Positions 9,381 to 17,616 of a DNA stretch of 52,881 bases are shown here, one piece after another; position 1 is the first letter of the stretch, and each line of letters begins with the position of its first letter. Source of the stretch: Bacteroidales bacterium. Its GTDB lineage: Bacteria > Bacteroidota > Bacteroidia > Bacteroidales > UBA6680. The position numbers and the translations under genes were made by a program. The notes beneath the pieces were generated by a model, which worked only from the letters and a program-made list of their open reading frames with translations, was not told the DNA's origin and did no database searches. The stretch is from the NCBI GenBank assembly GCA_025210735.1, contig JAOARD010000068.1, forward strand, positions 1 through 52,881. The letters run 5' to 3'.

Positions 9381-9986
9381 ATGAGTATAAAGAAATCAGA
9401 ATTTGTAAAGAGTAGCCAGAATTGCGAACAGTGTCCAAAGGTAGATAAACCTGAATACGCATTTATAGGTCGCTCAAATGTTGGTAAATCATCACTTATT
9501 AATATGATTACCGAGCGTAAACATTTGGCTAAAGTTTCGTCAACACCCGGAAAGACACAGCTTATTAATCACTTTATAATTGATGATGAGTGGTATCTTG
9601 TTGATTTACCGGGTTATGGTTTTGCAAAAAAATCTAAAACTCTACGTGAAAGTTTTAGTAAGATAATCACGGATTATGTAACCAACAGGCAGGATGTTAT
9701 CTGTTTTTTTGTGCTTGTAGATATAAGACATAGTGCACAGAAGGTAGATTTAGAATTTATGCGAATGCTTGGAGAAGGAGGAGTGCCTTTTGCAATAGTA
9801 TTTACTAAAGCTGATAAACTTGGAAAAATAATTCTTAAACAAAAAGTAGAAGACTATAAGAAGGTTCTACTAACAGAGTGGGAAGAGTTACCAGAGGTTT
9901 TTGTAACATCATCATTAAATAGTTTAGGAAGAGACGAACTTGTAGAATATATAAGGTCAGTAAACAAGGTTATTGCCAAAGGATAA
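9381..9986 (+). CDS. engB: Ribosome biogenesis GTPase YsxC/EngB (YihA)
   Basis: 201 residues, full length. G1 is GRSNVGKSS (30-38). Then come the switch region with STPGKTQ, G3 DLPGYGF, G4 TKAD and G5-like SSLNSLG. This EngB family GTPase acts in late 50S subunit assembly in the cytoplasm. ATG start 21 bases after the preceding hairpin. It is followed by prs, which has its own promoter box. Confidence 0.95.
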   Translation: MSIKKSEFVKSSQNCEQCPKVDKPEYAFIGRSNVGKSSLINMITERKHLAKVSSTPGKTQLINHFIIDDEWYLVDLPGYGFAKKSKTLRESFSKIITDYVTNRQDVICFFVLVDIRHSAQKVDLEFMRMLGEGGVPFAIVFTKADKLGKIILKQKVEDYKKVLLTEWEELPEVFVTSSLNSLGRDELVEYIRSVNKVIAKG

Positions 9987-10015
9987 TAAAAGTTTTAATC
10001 TTGGATTAATTGTTT

Positions 10016-10023
10016 TAATTTTG
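10016..10023 (+). promoter_or_regulatory. Promoter -7 box of prs
   Basis: TAATTTTG matches TAnnTTTG exactly, 37 bases before the prs start. An imperfect TTTT stands 19 bp upstream in the -33 position. Confidence 0.6.
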
Positions 10024-10060
10024 TGCAACTATTATTTCTTTATAATTATATTATTCCAAT

Positions 10061-11005
10061 ATGAAGGCAAACACTCCAATTAAGGTATTTGGTGGCGAGA
10101 AGTCTCGTGACCTTGCTATGCTTATAGCAGAAAAATTTGGCATGGAATTAGGGAAATCCACAATATCACATTTTAGCGATGGTGAATTTGTTCCGTCGTT
10201 AGATGAGTCTGTACGTGGATCGCATGTATTTATTATTCAATCTACATTTCCGCCAACAGATAATTTGATGGAGCTTATGCTTATGGTTGACGCTGCAAAA
10301 AGAGCTTCGGCTTATAAGGTTATTGCAGTAATGCCATATATGGGGTTTGCCCGTCAGGACAGAAAAGATAAACCACGTGTATCAATAGGTGCAAAAGTTG
10401 TTGCTAATATGCTTCAGTCAGCAGGAGTTGACAGAGTTATGACAATGGATTTGCATGCTGATCAGATACAGGGATTTTTTGATGTACCGGTAGATCACCT
10501 TTTTGCATCATCTATATTTGTACCATATATAAATAGCCTGAACCTTGAGGATCTTGCTATTGCAGCTCCGGATATGGGAGGAGCTAAGCGTGCAAATGCT
10601 TACTCAAAACATCTGCATGCATCAGTCGTAATTGCACATAAATCAAGATCAAAAGCTAATATTGTTGATTCAATGACAACTATTGGTGATGTTGAGGGAA
10701 AAAATGTAATTATTCTTGATGATATGATTGATACAGCAGGAACAATTACAAAGGCTGCTGATATGATGATGGAAAAAGGAGCGAAGAGTGTAAGAGCAAT
10801 GGCAACACATGCTGTTCTTTCTGGTCCTGCCTATGATCGCATTAATGAGTCAAGTATAAGTGAGGTAATAGTAACTGATACAATTCCGTTAGATACAACA
10901 AAAGATCTGTCTAAATTTAAGGTGTTGTCTGTAGCTGAAATTTTTGCTGATACTATAAATAAAGTATATAATTATCAGTCGATAAGTTCAAATTTCATAT
11001 TTTAA
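10061..11005 (+). CDS. prs: Ribose-phosphate pyrophosphokinase (PRPP synthetase)
   Basis: 314 residues, the usual length for class I enzymes. It makes PRPP from ribose 5-phosphate and ATP for purine, pyrimidine, histidine and NAD synthesis. Visible motifs are the ATP-binding MPYMGFARQDRK segment, the MTMDLHADQIQGFF metal/ATP loop, APDMGGAKRA, and the PRPP-binding VIILDDMIDTAGT near 220. The start ATG gives the expected N-terminus (KVFGGEKSRDLA). It is cytoplasmic and lies upstream of rplY, which has its own promoter. Confidence 0.96.
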   Translation: MKANTPIKVFGGEKSRDLAMLIAEKFGMELGKSTISHFSDGEFVPSLDESVRGSHVFIIQSTFPPTDNLMELMLMVDAAKRASAYKVIAVMPYMGFARQDRKDKPRVSIGAKVVANMLQSAGVDRVMTMDLHADQIQGFFDVPVDHLFASSIFVPYINSLNLEDLAIAAPDMGGAKRANAYSKHLHASVVIAHKSRSKANIVDSMTTIGDVEGKNVIILDDMIDTAGTITKAADMMMEKGAKSVRAMATHAVLSGPAYDRINESSISEVIVTDTIPLDTTKDLSKFKVLSVAEIFADTINKVYNYQSISSNFIF

Positions 11006-11009
11006 GTTG

Positions 11010-11017
11010 TATATTTG
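11010..11017 (+). promoter_or_regulatory. Promoter -7 box of the rplY-pth operon
   Basis: TATATTTG matches TAnnTTTG exactly and lies just past the prs stop. It implies a leader of about 95 bases before rplY. The -33 element is not conserved. Confidence 0.6.
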
Positions 11018-11018
11018 C

Positions 11019-11090
11019 AACCTTCAAAACCAGAAGGTTTTGTGATAGTGTGATGGGGAATTAGCACATTATCAGATAAATATTTTATCT
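11019..11090 (+). promoter_or_regulatory. Structured leader of rplY: three consecutive hairpins
   Basis: There are three back-to-back inverted repeats. AACCTTC/GAAGGTT spans 11019-11039 with a 7-base loop and a following TTTTG, so it may also end prs transcripts. GATAGTGTG/CACATTATC spans 11044-11073, 9 bp including one G-T, with loop ATGGGGAATTAG. AGATAAA/TTTATCT spans 11074-11090. Ribosomal-protein operons often carry autoregulatory leaders; whether this one binds L25 is inference. Confidence 0.5.
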
Positions 11091-11119
11091 AATTCTGAGT
11101 AACACAAAAAATTAATTAA

Positions 11120-11701
11120 ATGAAGACTTACGAAATTACAGGCGTAAAACGCGAGAACATTGGAAAGAAAGATGCTAAAGCTTTAAGAAAAGAAGAAAGA
11201 GTACCTTGTGTACTTTATGGTGGAAAAGAGAATCTTCACTTTTCTACTTCAGCTAAAGAGCTTAAGAATGCAATTTACACTCCAAATGTGTATATCATGA
11301 ATCTTGATATCGACGGTAAAAAAATCGTTGCTGTTATTCAGGATATCCAGTTTCACCCTGTTTCTGACGAAGTAACTCACATTGACTTCCTTGAGGTTAA
11401 AGAAGGTGAGAATGTAAAAGTTGAGGTTCCTGTAAAACTTGAAGGTTTTGCTAAGGGAGTTCAGAAGGGTGGTAAGCTACACCTTGCAATGAGAAGACTT
11501 AAGGTTTCTGGTTTAGTAGATAATTTACCAGATGAGTTAACTGTTAATGTTGACGATCTTGATCTAGGAAAATCAATTAAGATTGGTGAGTTAGATTTTG
11601 AGAACCTTGAGATCCTACATGCTAAAAACGCTGTAGTAGCAACAGTTAGACTTACAAGAGCTGCTCGTGCTGCTGCTGTTGAAGCTGCTAAAAATGCTTA
11701 A
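11120..11701 (+). CDS. rplY: 50S ribosomal protein L25 / general stress protein Ctc
   Basis: 193 residues, the long (Ctc/TL5) form. An N-terminal 5S rRNA-binding domain (about 1-90, with VPCVLYGG and DIQFHPVSDEVTHIDFLEV) is followed by the C-terminal TL5 beta domain (about 95-180, with PVKLEGFAKGVQKGGKL). It ends in an Ala-rich tail. It binds 5S rRNA in the large subunit. The codons are more regular than in most neighbours, as expected for a highly expressed gene. pth follows 22 bases later, a common L25-Pth pairing. Confidence 0.95.
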   Translation: MKTYEITGVKRENIGKKDAKALRKEERVPCVLYGGKENLHFSTSAKELKNAIYTPNVYIMNLDIDGKKIVAVIQDIQFHPVSDEVTHIDFLEVKEGENVKVEVPVKLEGFAKGVQKGGKLHLAMRRLKVSGLVDNLPDELTVNVDDLDLGKSIKIGELDFENLEILHAKNAVVATVRLTRAARAAAVEAAKNA

Positions 11702-11723
11702 TAAGAACTAAAATTTTAGTGAC

Positions 11724-12287
11724 TTGAAGTATCTTATTGTTGGTTTAGGAAATATTGGTGCCGAGTACATCAATACCCGACATAACATAGGATTTAAAAT
11801 ATTGGATGCATTAGCTAATGCATCCAATATTTCGTTTAAAGACCTGCGTTATGGAGCTGTAACTGAGTATAAATGGAAAGGTAGAACATTCATTCTGCTT
11901 AAGCCAAATACTTATATGAATCTTAGCGGTAAAGCAGTTAACTATTGGCTGCAAAAAGAGAATATTCCGGTAGAGAACATGCTGGTTCTTGTTGATGATC
12001 TTGCATTGCCTTTTGGTACTATCAGACTTAGAGGAAAAGGGAGCGATGGAGGACATAATGGGCTAAAGAATATTAACCAAATTCTTGGACACTCATCATA
12101 TGCGCGTCTTAGATTCGGTATTGGAGATGAATTCAGACGTGGTGGTCAGGTTGATTATGTTTTAGGAGAGTGGAGTGATGATGAGAAAAAAACTCTGCCT
12201 GAACGTAAAGATTTGTGTATAGATATAATTAAATCTTTTGGTGCAATTGGACTGGCACGAACAATGAATCAATATAATAATAAATAG
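11724..12287 (+). CDS. pth: Peptidyl-tRNA hydrolase
   Basis: 187 residues, normal length. It recycles tRNA by hydrolysing peptidyl-tRNA released from stalled ribosomes. Key residues are visible: N10, H20 (general base, in NTRHNIGF), N66 (NTYMN), D91/D92 (VDDLALPFG) and N112 (GGHNG). The start is a TTG, fixed by the invariant N-terminus KYLIVGLGNIG; no ATG lies in a sensible place upstream. It is between rplY and hslR (5 bases before the latter). Codons 25-37 are built from a perfect 36-bp palindrome, listed separately. Confidence 0.95.
   Translation: MKYLIVGLGNIGAEYINTRHNIGFKILDALANASNISFKDLRYGAVTEYKWKGRTFILLKPNTYMNLSGKAVNYWLQKENIPVENMLVLVDDLALPFGTIRLRGKGSDGGHNGLKNINQILGHSSYARLRFGIGDEFRRGGQVDYVLGEWSDDEKKTLPERKDLCIDIIKSFGAIGLARTMNQYNNK
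11797..11832. repeat. Perfect 36-bp palindrome inside pth
   Basis: AAATATTGGATGCATTAG is immediately followed by its exact reverse complement, with no spacer (centre between 11814 and 11815). It lies fully within pth codons 25-37. As RNA it could fold back on itself; as DNA it could bind a dimeric protein or extrude. Confidence 0.95.
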
Positions 12288-12292
12288 ATAAT

Positions 12293-12682
12293 ATGGCATC
12301 GTTAACAGATGATAATTTGCGTGTTGATAAATGGCTTTGGGCTGTACGCATATTTAAAACCAGAAGTATGGCGGCTGAGGCATGCCGAAAAGGTAAAATT
12401 TTAGTAAACGATACTGAGGTTAAACCTTCGCGTATACTGAAGGTTGGAGAAATTGTATCTGTTAAGAGAATGCCTGTTGTTTATAAGTACAGAGTAAAAG
12501 GATTGTTATGTCGCAGACAATCAGCAAAGAATATTGTTGATTTTATAGAGGATGTTACACCACAGGAAGAGCTTGTTAAATTGGAGCAGAACCTGTCTGT
12601 ATTTGTGCATCGCGAAAAGGGAGCCGGACGCCCTACAAAGAAAGACAGAAGAGATATTGATAATTTAAACCTTTTTGAATAG
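12293..12682 (+). CDS. hslR: Hsp15-like S4-domain RNA-binding protein
   Basis: 129 residues. The N-terminal S4 domain (about 8-60) has RVDKWLWAVRIFKTRSMAAEACRKGKILVN, the signature of Hsp15, which binds stalled 50S-nascent chain complexes. The C-terminal tail is basic (REKGAGRPTKKDRRD). It fits a translation-quality operon with rplY and pth; the gap to pth is 5 bases. Confidence 0.88.
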   Translation: MASLTDDNLRVDKWLWAVRIFKTRSMAAEACRKGKILVNDTEVKPSRILKVGEIVSVKRMPVVYKYRVKGLLCRRQSAKNIVDFIEDVTPQEELVKLEQNLSVFVHREKGAGRPTKKDRRDIDNLNLFE

Positions 12683-12688
12683 CGTAAT

Positions 12689-13240
12689 ATGATAATTGCA
12701 AGAGATAAAAAACAGAAGAATATTGCTGAGTATGTTATATATATGTGGCAGGTTGAAGATCTGATTCGTGCATGTAATTTTGATATTGAAATAATTCAGA
12801 AGAGTGTTATCGATAAATTTAATCAGCCGGAAGAGGTGATGTCTGATATAAGACAATGGTATACACACCTTATAAAAATGATGCAGGATGAGAAAATCCA
12901 AAAAAGTGGACACCTGCAATTCATGAAGAATACCGTGAATGATATATATAATACACATCTGTATCTTTTGAATAAAGAATCTGATTCAGAATATATAAGG
13001 TTGTATAATGATGCGCAACAACAGATGCAGATGTTGGTACAGAAGAATAAAGGAGAGTCGGCAAATGAAGTTGAACTGTTATTTGTTGCTCTGTATGGCT
13101 TCTTAATGCTAAGGCTTAAAGGTGAGAGTGTTTCTGAAAATACCCAAAGTGATATCAGAAAGATAAGCTCTCTGGTTTCTTATCTTTCTGAAAAACATAT
13201 GCGTTTTGAGTCAGGTAAGGAATCAATGGATTCTCTTTAG
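12689..13240 (+). CDS. DUF4924 family protein
   Basis: 183 residues, largely helical. The N-terminus (IIARDKKQKNIAEYVIYMWQ, then VEDLIRACNFD) matches DUF4924, a Bacteroidota family of unknown function often placed near translation genes. There is no signal peptide or membrane segment. It starts 6 bases after hslR and ends the operon. Its stop codon overlaps the stop codon of the convergent DUF3078 gene (TTAG), leaving no room for a terminator. Confidence 0.82.
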   Translation: MIIARDKKQKNIAEYVIYMWQVEDLIRACNFDIEIIQKSVIDKFNQPEEVMSDIRQWYTHLIKMMQDEKIQKSGHLQFMKNTVNDIYNTHLYLLNKESDSEYIRLYNDAQQQMQMLVQKNKGESANEVELLFVALYGFLMLRLKGESVSENTQSDIRKISSLVSYLSEKHMRFESGKESMDSL

Positions 13241-14190
13241 AACTTGTAGTTGAATCCTACACCAAGTACCTCTTTAAATTGAAGTACCGATGCAATATTG
13301 TCATCGTAAAGGAAATGTGCAAGCAAGGTTGTTGAAAAGTATTTGTTAATCTTAAAATCAACCTTTGTTTTCCATTCAAAGTCAACGTTTTTTGCATTTT
13401 CAAGATAGTTAGAGAAGAGGTTTAGCTCAGAAACAATAGTAATATTCTTTGCAACCTCTTTGTTCATCATGATTTTAATAGTTCCTCCAAACTCATATCT
13501 TACATTCTCTCCCGTACCCTTAATAGGATCTCCGTTTGAATCAGTTTTAGCTTTCTCTACACCGTACTCTCCCCGGTCAGCAATATCCTGATCTAGAACA
13601 AGTACAATTTTACTTGTAAGAGGCGAGGCTTGTATACTTATCCATTTCTTTGGCTGGTAACTTATACCATTATTATTAATAATATAACCCGGAGCCATAA
13701 ATCTGGATCTCATAATTGTATCCTTATCATCTTTGTATCCTGGTGCAAATTGTGTTTTAAAATTAAGTGACGTTCTGAAACTCCATTTTTTAGAAAACTT
13801 TATCTGATAATCAGTTATAAAGTCAATAAGATCGGCAGTTTTTGCAGCTCTTTTATCATTTTTAAATGTATGGTTACTACCATATTCAAGATTAACTGTA
13901 TTTGTCCAGACAGATTTTTTAGAGGAGCGACTGATGAAAACATTAAGAGTACCCAGTCCACCAAGATAATTTTCTCCTCCCGATTGCCATTCAGAGAATG
14001 CTGCTTGTGTAAAAAGAATGTTTTGCGATCCACCAGCAGTCCATTTAGGTTTGTTTAATTTAGTGGTATCCGATTTTATCTCAACTGTATCAACCTTTTC
14101 AGCGTAAAATGATAATTCTTTTTTCGCAAAAGAGCTTGAGAGTGAGATGATGAAAAATAGTAAAAATGTTGAAGTAATCTTTTGTGTCAT
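13237..14190 (-). CDS. DUF3078 outer-membrane beta-barrel-like protein
   Basis: 317 residues. Signal peptide MTQKITSTFLLFFIISLSSS ending near FAKK. The mature part is typical DUF3078: W-x-x-GG.......FSEWQSGGENYLG near 50-75, many alternating strands, and a terminal strand VLGVGFNYKF ending in Phe as outer-membrane barrels do. Function is unknown. A matching -7 box lies upstream on the minus strand at 14345-14352. Confidence 0.85.
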   Translation of the reverse strand: MTQKITSTFLLFFIISLSSSFAKKELSFYAEKVDTVEIKSDTTKLNKPKWTAGGSQNILFTQAAFSEWQSGGENYLGGLGTLNVFISRSSKKSVWTNTVNLEYGSNHTFKNDKRAAKTADLIDFITDYQIKFSKKWSFRTSLNFKTQFAPGYKDDKDTIMRSRFMAPGYIINNNGISYQPKKWISIQASPLTSKIVLVLDQDIADRGEYGVEKAKTDSNGDPIKGTGENVRYEFGGTIKIMMNKEVAKNITIVSELNLFSNYLENAKNVDFEWKTKVDFKINKYFSTTLLAHFLYDDNIASVLQFKEVLGVGFNYKF

Positions 14191-14344
14191 CTGTTTATAA
14201 TTTTTCTATTGTGTTATGCTAACAATAATACTAACAACTAATTCTTTTACCGTAGTTATTTAACCTCGTTTTTAGTATAGGTGAGAACAACATTGGATAA
14301 CATATATTGTTCGACAGACTTACTGTATAGCTTGTTGTGTATTA

Positions 14345-14352
14345 CAAAGGTA
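14345..14352 (-). promoter_or_regulatory. Promoter -7 box (TACCTTTG) of the DUF3078 gene
   Basis: CAAAGGTA on the plus strand reads TACCTTTG on the minus strand, an exact TAnnTTTG match, about 155 bases before the start codon. No -33 match was found. Confidence 0.5.
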
Positions 14353-14435
14353 TGTTTTTTTTAACATTTTTTATGAATTATATTAATTAAGAGGTTAAAA
14401 AAGTGTATGCTATAAATAGTTATTATAATAACTGA

Positions 14436-14443
14436 TACCTTTG
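14436..14443 (+). promoter_or_regulatory. Promoter -7 box (TACCTTTG) of the TRIC-type channel gene
   Basis: Exact TAnnTTTG match only 17 bases before the ATG, so the transcript would have a leader of roughly ten bases, close to leaderless. It uses the same octamer as the divergent box at 14345-14352. Confidence 0.55.
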
Positions 14444-14460
14444 CAGCAAAAGTTATTGCT

Positions 14461-15075
14461 ATGGAGATGATATATATACTCGATTTATTGGGGGTTTTTG
14501 TATTTGCAGTTTCAGGTACTTTATCTGCATCAAATAAGCAGTTTGATCTTTTCGGAGCTATGTTTACAGCATTTATTACTGCATTAGGAGGTGGTACAAT
14601 ACGCGATTTAGTTCTTGGTTGTACTCCTGTTATCTGGGCTACAGATATGACCTATCTTTATATAATAACAGCTGCAGTAATCTTAACATTCCTGTTTAAA
14701 GATTATATAATGGGACTAAAGAAAACTCTATTTTTATTTGATACTATTGGTATTGGTGTTTTTACAATAATTGGAATGCAGAAGAGTTTAGCTTTAGGAT
14801 TTAATCCGGTTATAAGTATAATGATGGGTGTTGTCTCCGCTGTTATGGGAGGTGTTTTGCGCGATACTTTTGTTAATGATATTCCTCTTATCTTCAGAAA
14901 AGAGATATATGCCACTGCCTGTATAGTCGGAGCTCTGCTATTTTTACTATTATCATTCCTGAATGTTAATGCGGAAGCAAGCCTGTTGTTTACAATAATA
15001 CTTATTATTTCTATCAGGCTTATTGCAATAAAATTTCAACTAAGGTTGCCTGTAATTACATCCAGACAACCTTAA
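14461..15075 (+). CDS. Trimeric intracellular cation (TRIC-type, UPF0126/YadS) channel family protein
   Basis: 204 residues with about seven membrane segments arranged as an internal duplication. The two halves carry the paired glycine-rich motifs GGGTIRD (43-49) and GGVLRD (about 129-134), each at the centre of a helix as in TRIC-type channels, which form trimeric K+-permeable pores. The cellular role of bacterial members is uncertain. It stands alone and converges on manA with a 7-base gap. Confidence 0.88.
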   Translation: MEMIYILDLLGVFVFAVSGTLSASNKQFDLFGAMFTAFITALGGGTIRDLVLGCTPVIWATDMTYLYIITAAVILTFLFKDYIMGLKKTLFLFDTIGIGVFTIIGMQKSLALGFNPVISIMMGVVSAVMGGVLRDTFVNDIPLIFRKEIYATACIVGALLFLLLSFLNVNAEASLLFTIILIISIRLIAIKFQLRLPVITSRQP

Positions 15076-15082
15076 TAAATTA

Positions 15083-16057
15083 TTATATATATACTTCAAG
15101 TATTTCAGCACTGTTTTTAGGCTGTAATCTTAATGTGCTAATCTCATTTGGTATAAGAACTGTTTCTCCTTTGCTAATGGTTACCGGATCGTTGCCTATT
15201 GTATGTATTATAGCTTCGCCCTCAGTACACATATAAACTACAAAAGAGTCGGTTTCGTAATAGTCTTTTTCAACTGTACTACTTAATTTAAGCATGTTTG
15301 TTGTAAAAAATGGAGACTGAACCAACTGCGAAGATTTATTCTCTTCTATAACAAAGTTCTCTTTTTCTATAGTAGGTTTACTAAAGTCTATAGCATCAAT
15401 AGCTAAATCTGTATGTAGTTCTCTGCTTTCACCTTTATCATTTGTTCTGTTCCAGTCAAATATTCTGTATGTAATATCAGATGTTTGTTGTATCTCAGCA
15501 AGCAAAATACCTGCACCAATAGAGTGTACTCTTCCTGCCGGAATATAGATAACATCTCCTTTTTTTACTTCAACATTGTTCATCAATTGGTTTAGAGTGC
15601 CTTTATTCAGATGTTCAAGATATGTAGCTCTGTCTGTATTTGCTTTAAATCCATTTATTAATGTTGCGCCTGGTTTAGCTTCAAGTACATACCACATCTC
15701 TGTTTTTCCGTATGCTTTATGTCTCTCTTTAGCCATCTTATTATCCGGATGAACCTGTATACTTAACTGGTCATTTGCGTCTATAAGTTTAAACAATAGC
15801 GGAAATTCAATACCAAACTGCTTGTATACTTTGTCACCTATAAGGTCGCCCATGTACACCTCTATAAGATCTTCAATAGGATTATCTGAAAGAAAACCAT
15901 TCTGTACAACTGATATATTATCCTGAACTCCCGATAACTCCCAGCTCTCACCTATTTTACTATTAGCATCGCCTTTTCCGTATGTCTTATTAAGCATATT
16001 TCCGCCCCAAATGGTACTTTTTATTATTGGCGAAAACTTCATAGGATATAGTTGCAT
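15083..16057 (-). CDS. manA: Mannose-6-phosphate isomerase, class I (short form)
   Basis: 324 residues, a cupin enzyme interconverting mannose 6-phosphate and fructose 6-phosphate. Zinc ligands are visible as Q101 and H103 (IQVHPD), E120 (KTEMWY) and H178 (IPAGRVHSIG); a catalytic Arg lies in TYRIFDWNR. The short form of about 320 residues is common in Bacteroidota and Firmicutes. It feeds GDP-mannose for glycans. It is monocistronic and divergent from udk. Confidence 0.93.
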   Translation of the reverse strand: MQLYPMKFSPIIKSTIWGGNMLNKTYGKGDANSKIGESWELSGVQDNISVVQNGFLSDNPIEDLIEVYMGDLIGDKVYKQFGIEFPLLFKLIDANDQLSIQVHPDNKMAKERHKAYGKTEMWYVLEAKPGATLINGFKANTDRATYLEHLNKGTLNQLMNNVEVKKGDVIYIPAGRVHSIGAGILLAEIQQTSDITYRIFDWNRTNDKGESRELHTDLAIDAIDFSKPTIEKENFVIEENKSSQLVQSPFFTTNMLKLSSTVEKDYYETDSFVVYMCTEGEAIIHTIGNDPVTISKGETVLIPNEISTLRLQPKNSAEILEVYI

Positions 16058-16102
16058 ATTATTTATTATTGTTAAGTTTCTATGATTTATACTAATGATG
16101 TT

Positions 16103-16110
16103 TATTTTTG
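16103..16110 (+). promoter_or_regulatory. Promoter -7 box (TATTTTTG) of udk
   Basis: Exact TAnnTTTG match 57 bases before the udk start. A TTTC about 22 bp upstream is the only -33 candidate. Confidence 0.45.
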
Positions 16111-16166
16111 TAACATATCAGAATAGTAATTGATTTATTACAAAAGCTCAAAGATAATTAAATATT

Positions 16167-16796
16167 ATGTATAAAGATATGTTGGTTATTGGTATAGCCG
16201 GAGGTACAGGAAGTGGAAAAACTACAGTGGTAAAGAAGATTATTGAGAGTCTGCCTCCGAATGAGGTGGCTGTTATACCACAAGATTCATATTATAGAGA
16301 TAGCGGGCACCTGCCTTTAGAGGAACGCCAGGAGATAAATTTTGACCACCCAAATTCAATTGAGTTTGAACTGTTGGTTGACCATATAAAGAAGCTAAAG
16401 GGAGGAGATGTTATTAATCAGCCTATATACTCTTACCTTACTTGTACAAGAGCAGAAGAGACAATTCCGGTAAAACCAAAACATGTTGTAATAGTAGAAG
16501 GTATTCTTGTACTTACAGATCCTCTGCTTAGAGATTTAATGGATATAAAGATTTTTGTTCATGCTGATGCCGACGACAGATTGAGCAGGGTAATAAACAG
16601 AGATATTGTTGAAAGAGGAAGATCTGTTAATAAAGTATTGGAGCGTTATGAGAAGACAGTAAAGCCAATGCACGTTCAGTTTATAGAACCAACTAAACAG
16701 TTTGCCGATATAATTGTTCCACAAGGAGGAAAAAATAAGGTTGCAATAGAGATGATTACAACTCGTATAGAGAAAGCCCTGATGGTTCATAAATAG
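16167..16796 (+). CDS. udk: Uridine kinase
   Basis: 209 residues, full length. The P-loop is GGTGSGKT (12-19). Uridine-binding text includes DSYYRD, FDHPNSIEF and QPIYSY. The lid region has RLSRVINRDIVERGR. It phosphorylates uridine and cytidine in pyrimidine salvage, in the cytoplasm. The exonuclease gene follows after 43 bases and has its own near-match promoter box (TATCTTTA at 16820), so co-transcription is uncertain. Confidence 0.94.
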   Translation: MYKDMLVIGIAGGTGSGKTTVVKKIIESLPPNEVAVIPQDSYYRDSGHLPLEERQEINFDHPNSIEFELLVDHIKKLKGGDVINQPIYSYLTCTRAEETIPVKPKHVVIVEGILVLTDPLLRDLMDIKIFVHADADDRLSRVINRDIVERGRSVNKVLERYEKTVKPMHVQFIEPTKQFADIIVPQGGKNKVAIEMITTRIEKALMVHK

Positions 16797-16839
16797 GTCT
16801 TTTTATGAGTATCTGTTGCTATCTTTAAATTAGTTAGAT

Positions 16840-17571
16840 ATGCATGATATACACTCCCTGGACATCAGAAAAATAATGTTTCTTGATATTGAGACAGTAA
16901 GTGAAGAGAAATCTTACTCAGAGCTTAGTGATTATAAAGCATCATTATGGGATGTTAAAACAAAGCATTTACGTAATAATTACGATGGAGATGCTGAGAA
17001 GATGTATGAAAGGGCGGGAATATATGCAGAGTTTGGTAAGATAGTTTGTATATCAATTGGCATGCTAACCAAGGTTAACGGAACAGATACATTTAAGTTA
17101 AAATCGTTCTATGGAGATGACGAAAGAGTTATATTAGAAGATTTTGCCGATGTATTGGGTAAAATGGTAACTGATAATCTGCTATTATGCGCACATAATG
17201 GTAAAGAGTTTGATTTTCCGTATATAGCACGGCGGATGATTGTTAACAGAATGAAGATACCACCAATATTAGATGTAAGATTTATGAAACCATGGGAAGT
17301 GCCTTTTCTTGATACAATGGATATGTGGCGTTTTGGTGATTATAAGAGTTACACGTCTCTTAAACTTATAACTAGTACATTAGATATACCATCACCTAAA
17401 GACGATATTGATGGGAGTATGGTTGGTAAGGTTTACTGGGAAGACAGAGATATAAAAAGAATTGCAGAATATTGTGAAAAAGATGTTGTTGCAATTTTTC
17501 AGGTATTCAAACGTTTCAGAGTTGAAGAATTGTTTAATACAGATAATATATTGTTCTCTATTGAGAGGTAA
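16840..17571 (+). CDS. DEDDy 3'-5' exonuclease, PolB-exonuclease-like
   Basis: 243 residues forming a lone RNase H-fold exonuclease domain without a polymerase. Catalytic residues are D16 and E18 (MFLDIET), D125 (AHNGKEFDFPYI) and Y211xxxD215 (YCEKD), which gives the DEDDy class. It matches the predicted 3'-5' exonuclease related to family B polymerase proofreading domains. It probably trims DNA or RNA ends in the cytoplasm; the exact substrate is unknown. It shares a bidirectional terminator with the convergent lipoprotein gene. Confidence 0.85.
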   Translation: MHDIHSLDIRKIMFLDIETVSEEKSYSELSDYKASLWDVKTKHLRNNYDGDAEKMYERAGIYAEFGKIVCISIGMLTKVNGTDTFKLKSFYGDDERVILEDFADVLGKMVTDNLLLCAHNGKEFDFPYIARRMIVNRMKIPPILDVRFMKPWEVPFLDTMDMWRFGDYKSYTSLKLITSTLDIPSPKDDIDGSMVGKVYWEDRDIKRIAEYCEKDVVAIFQVFKRFRVEELFNTDNILFSIER

Positions 17572-17614
17572 TAAAACAAGCCGGTGATTTATTAAAATTA
17601 CCGGCTTGTTTTAT
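17571..17614. terminator. Bidirectional terminator
   Basis: Perfect 15-bp stem ATAAAACAAGCCGGT / ACCGGCTTGTTTTAT with a 14-base loop. The arms are A/T-rich outside a GC core, so it serves both convergent genes. The first base is the last base of the exonuclease stop codon. Confidence 0.92.
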
Positions 17615-17616
17615 AT

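Noticed and set aside
11044..11073. Possible tRNA-like or small RNA fold before rplY
   Set aside because: There is no cloverleaf, anticodon arm or CCA-like end; the stems fit better as mRNA leader hairpins.
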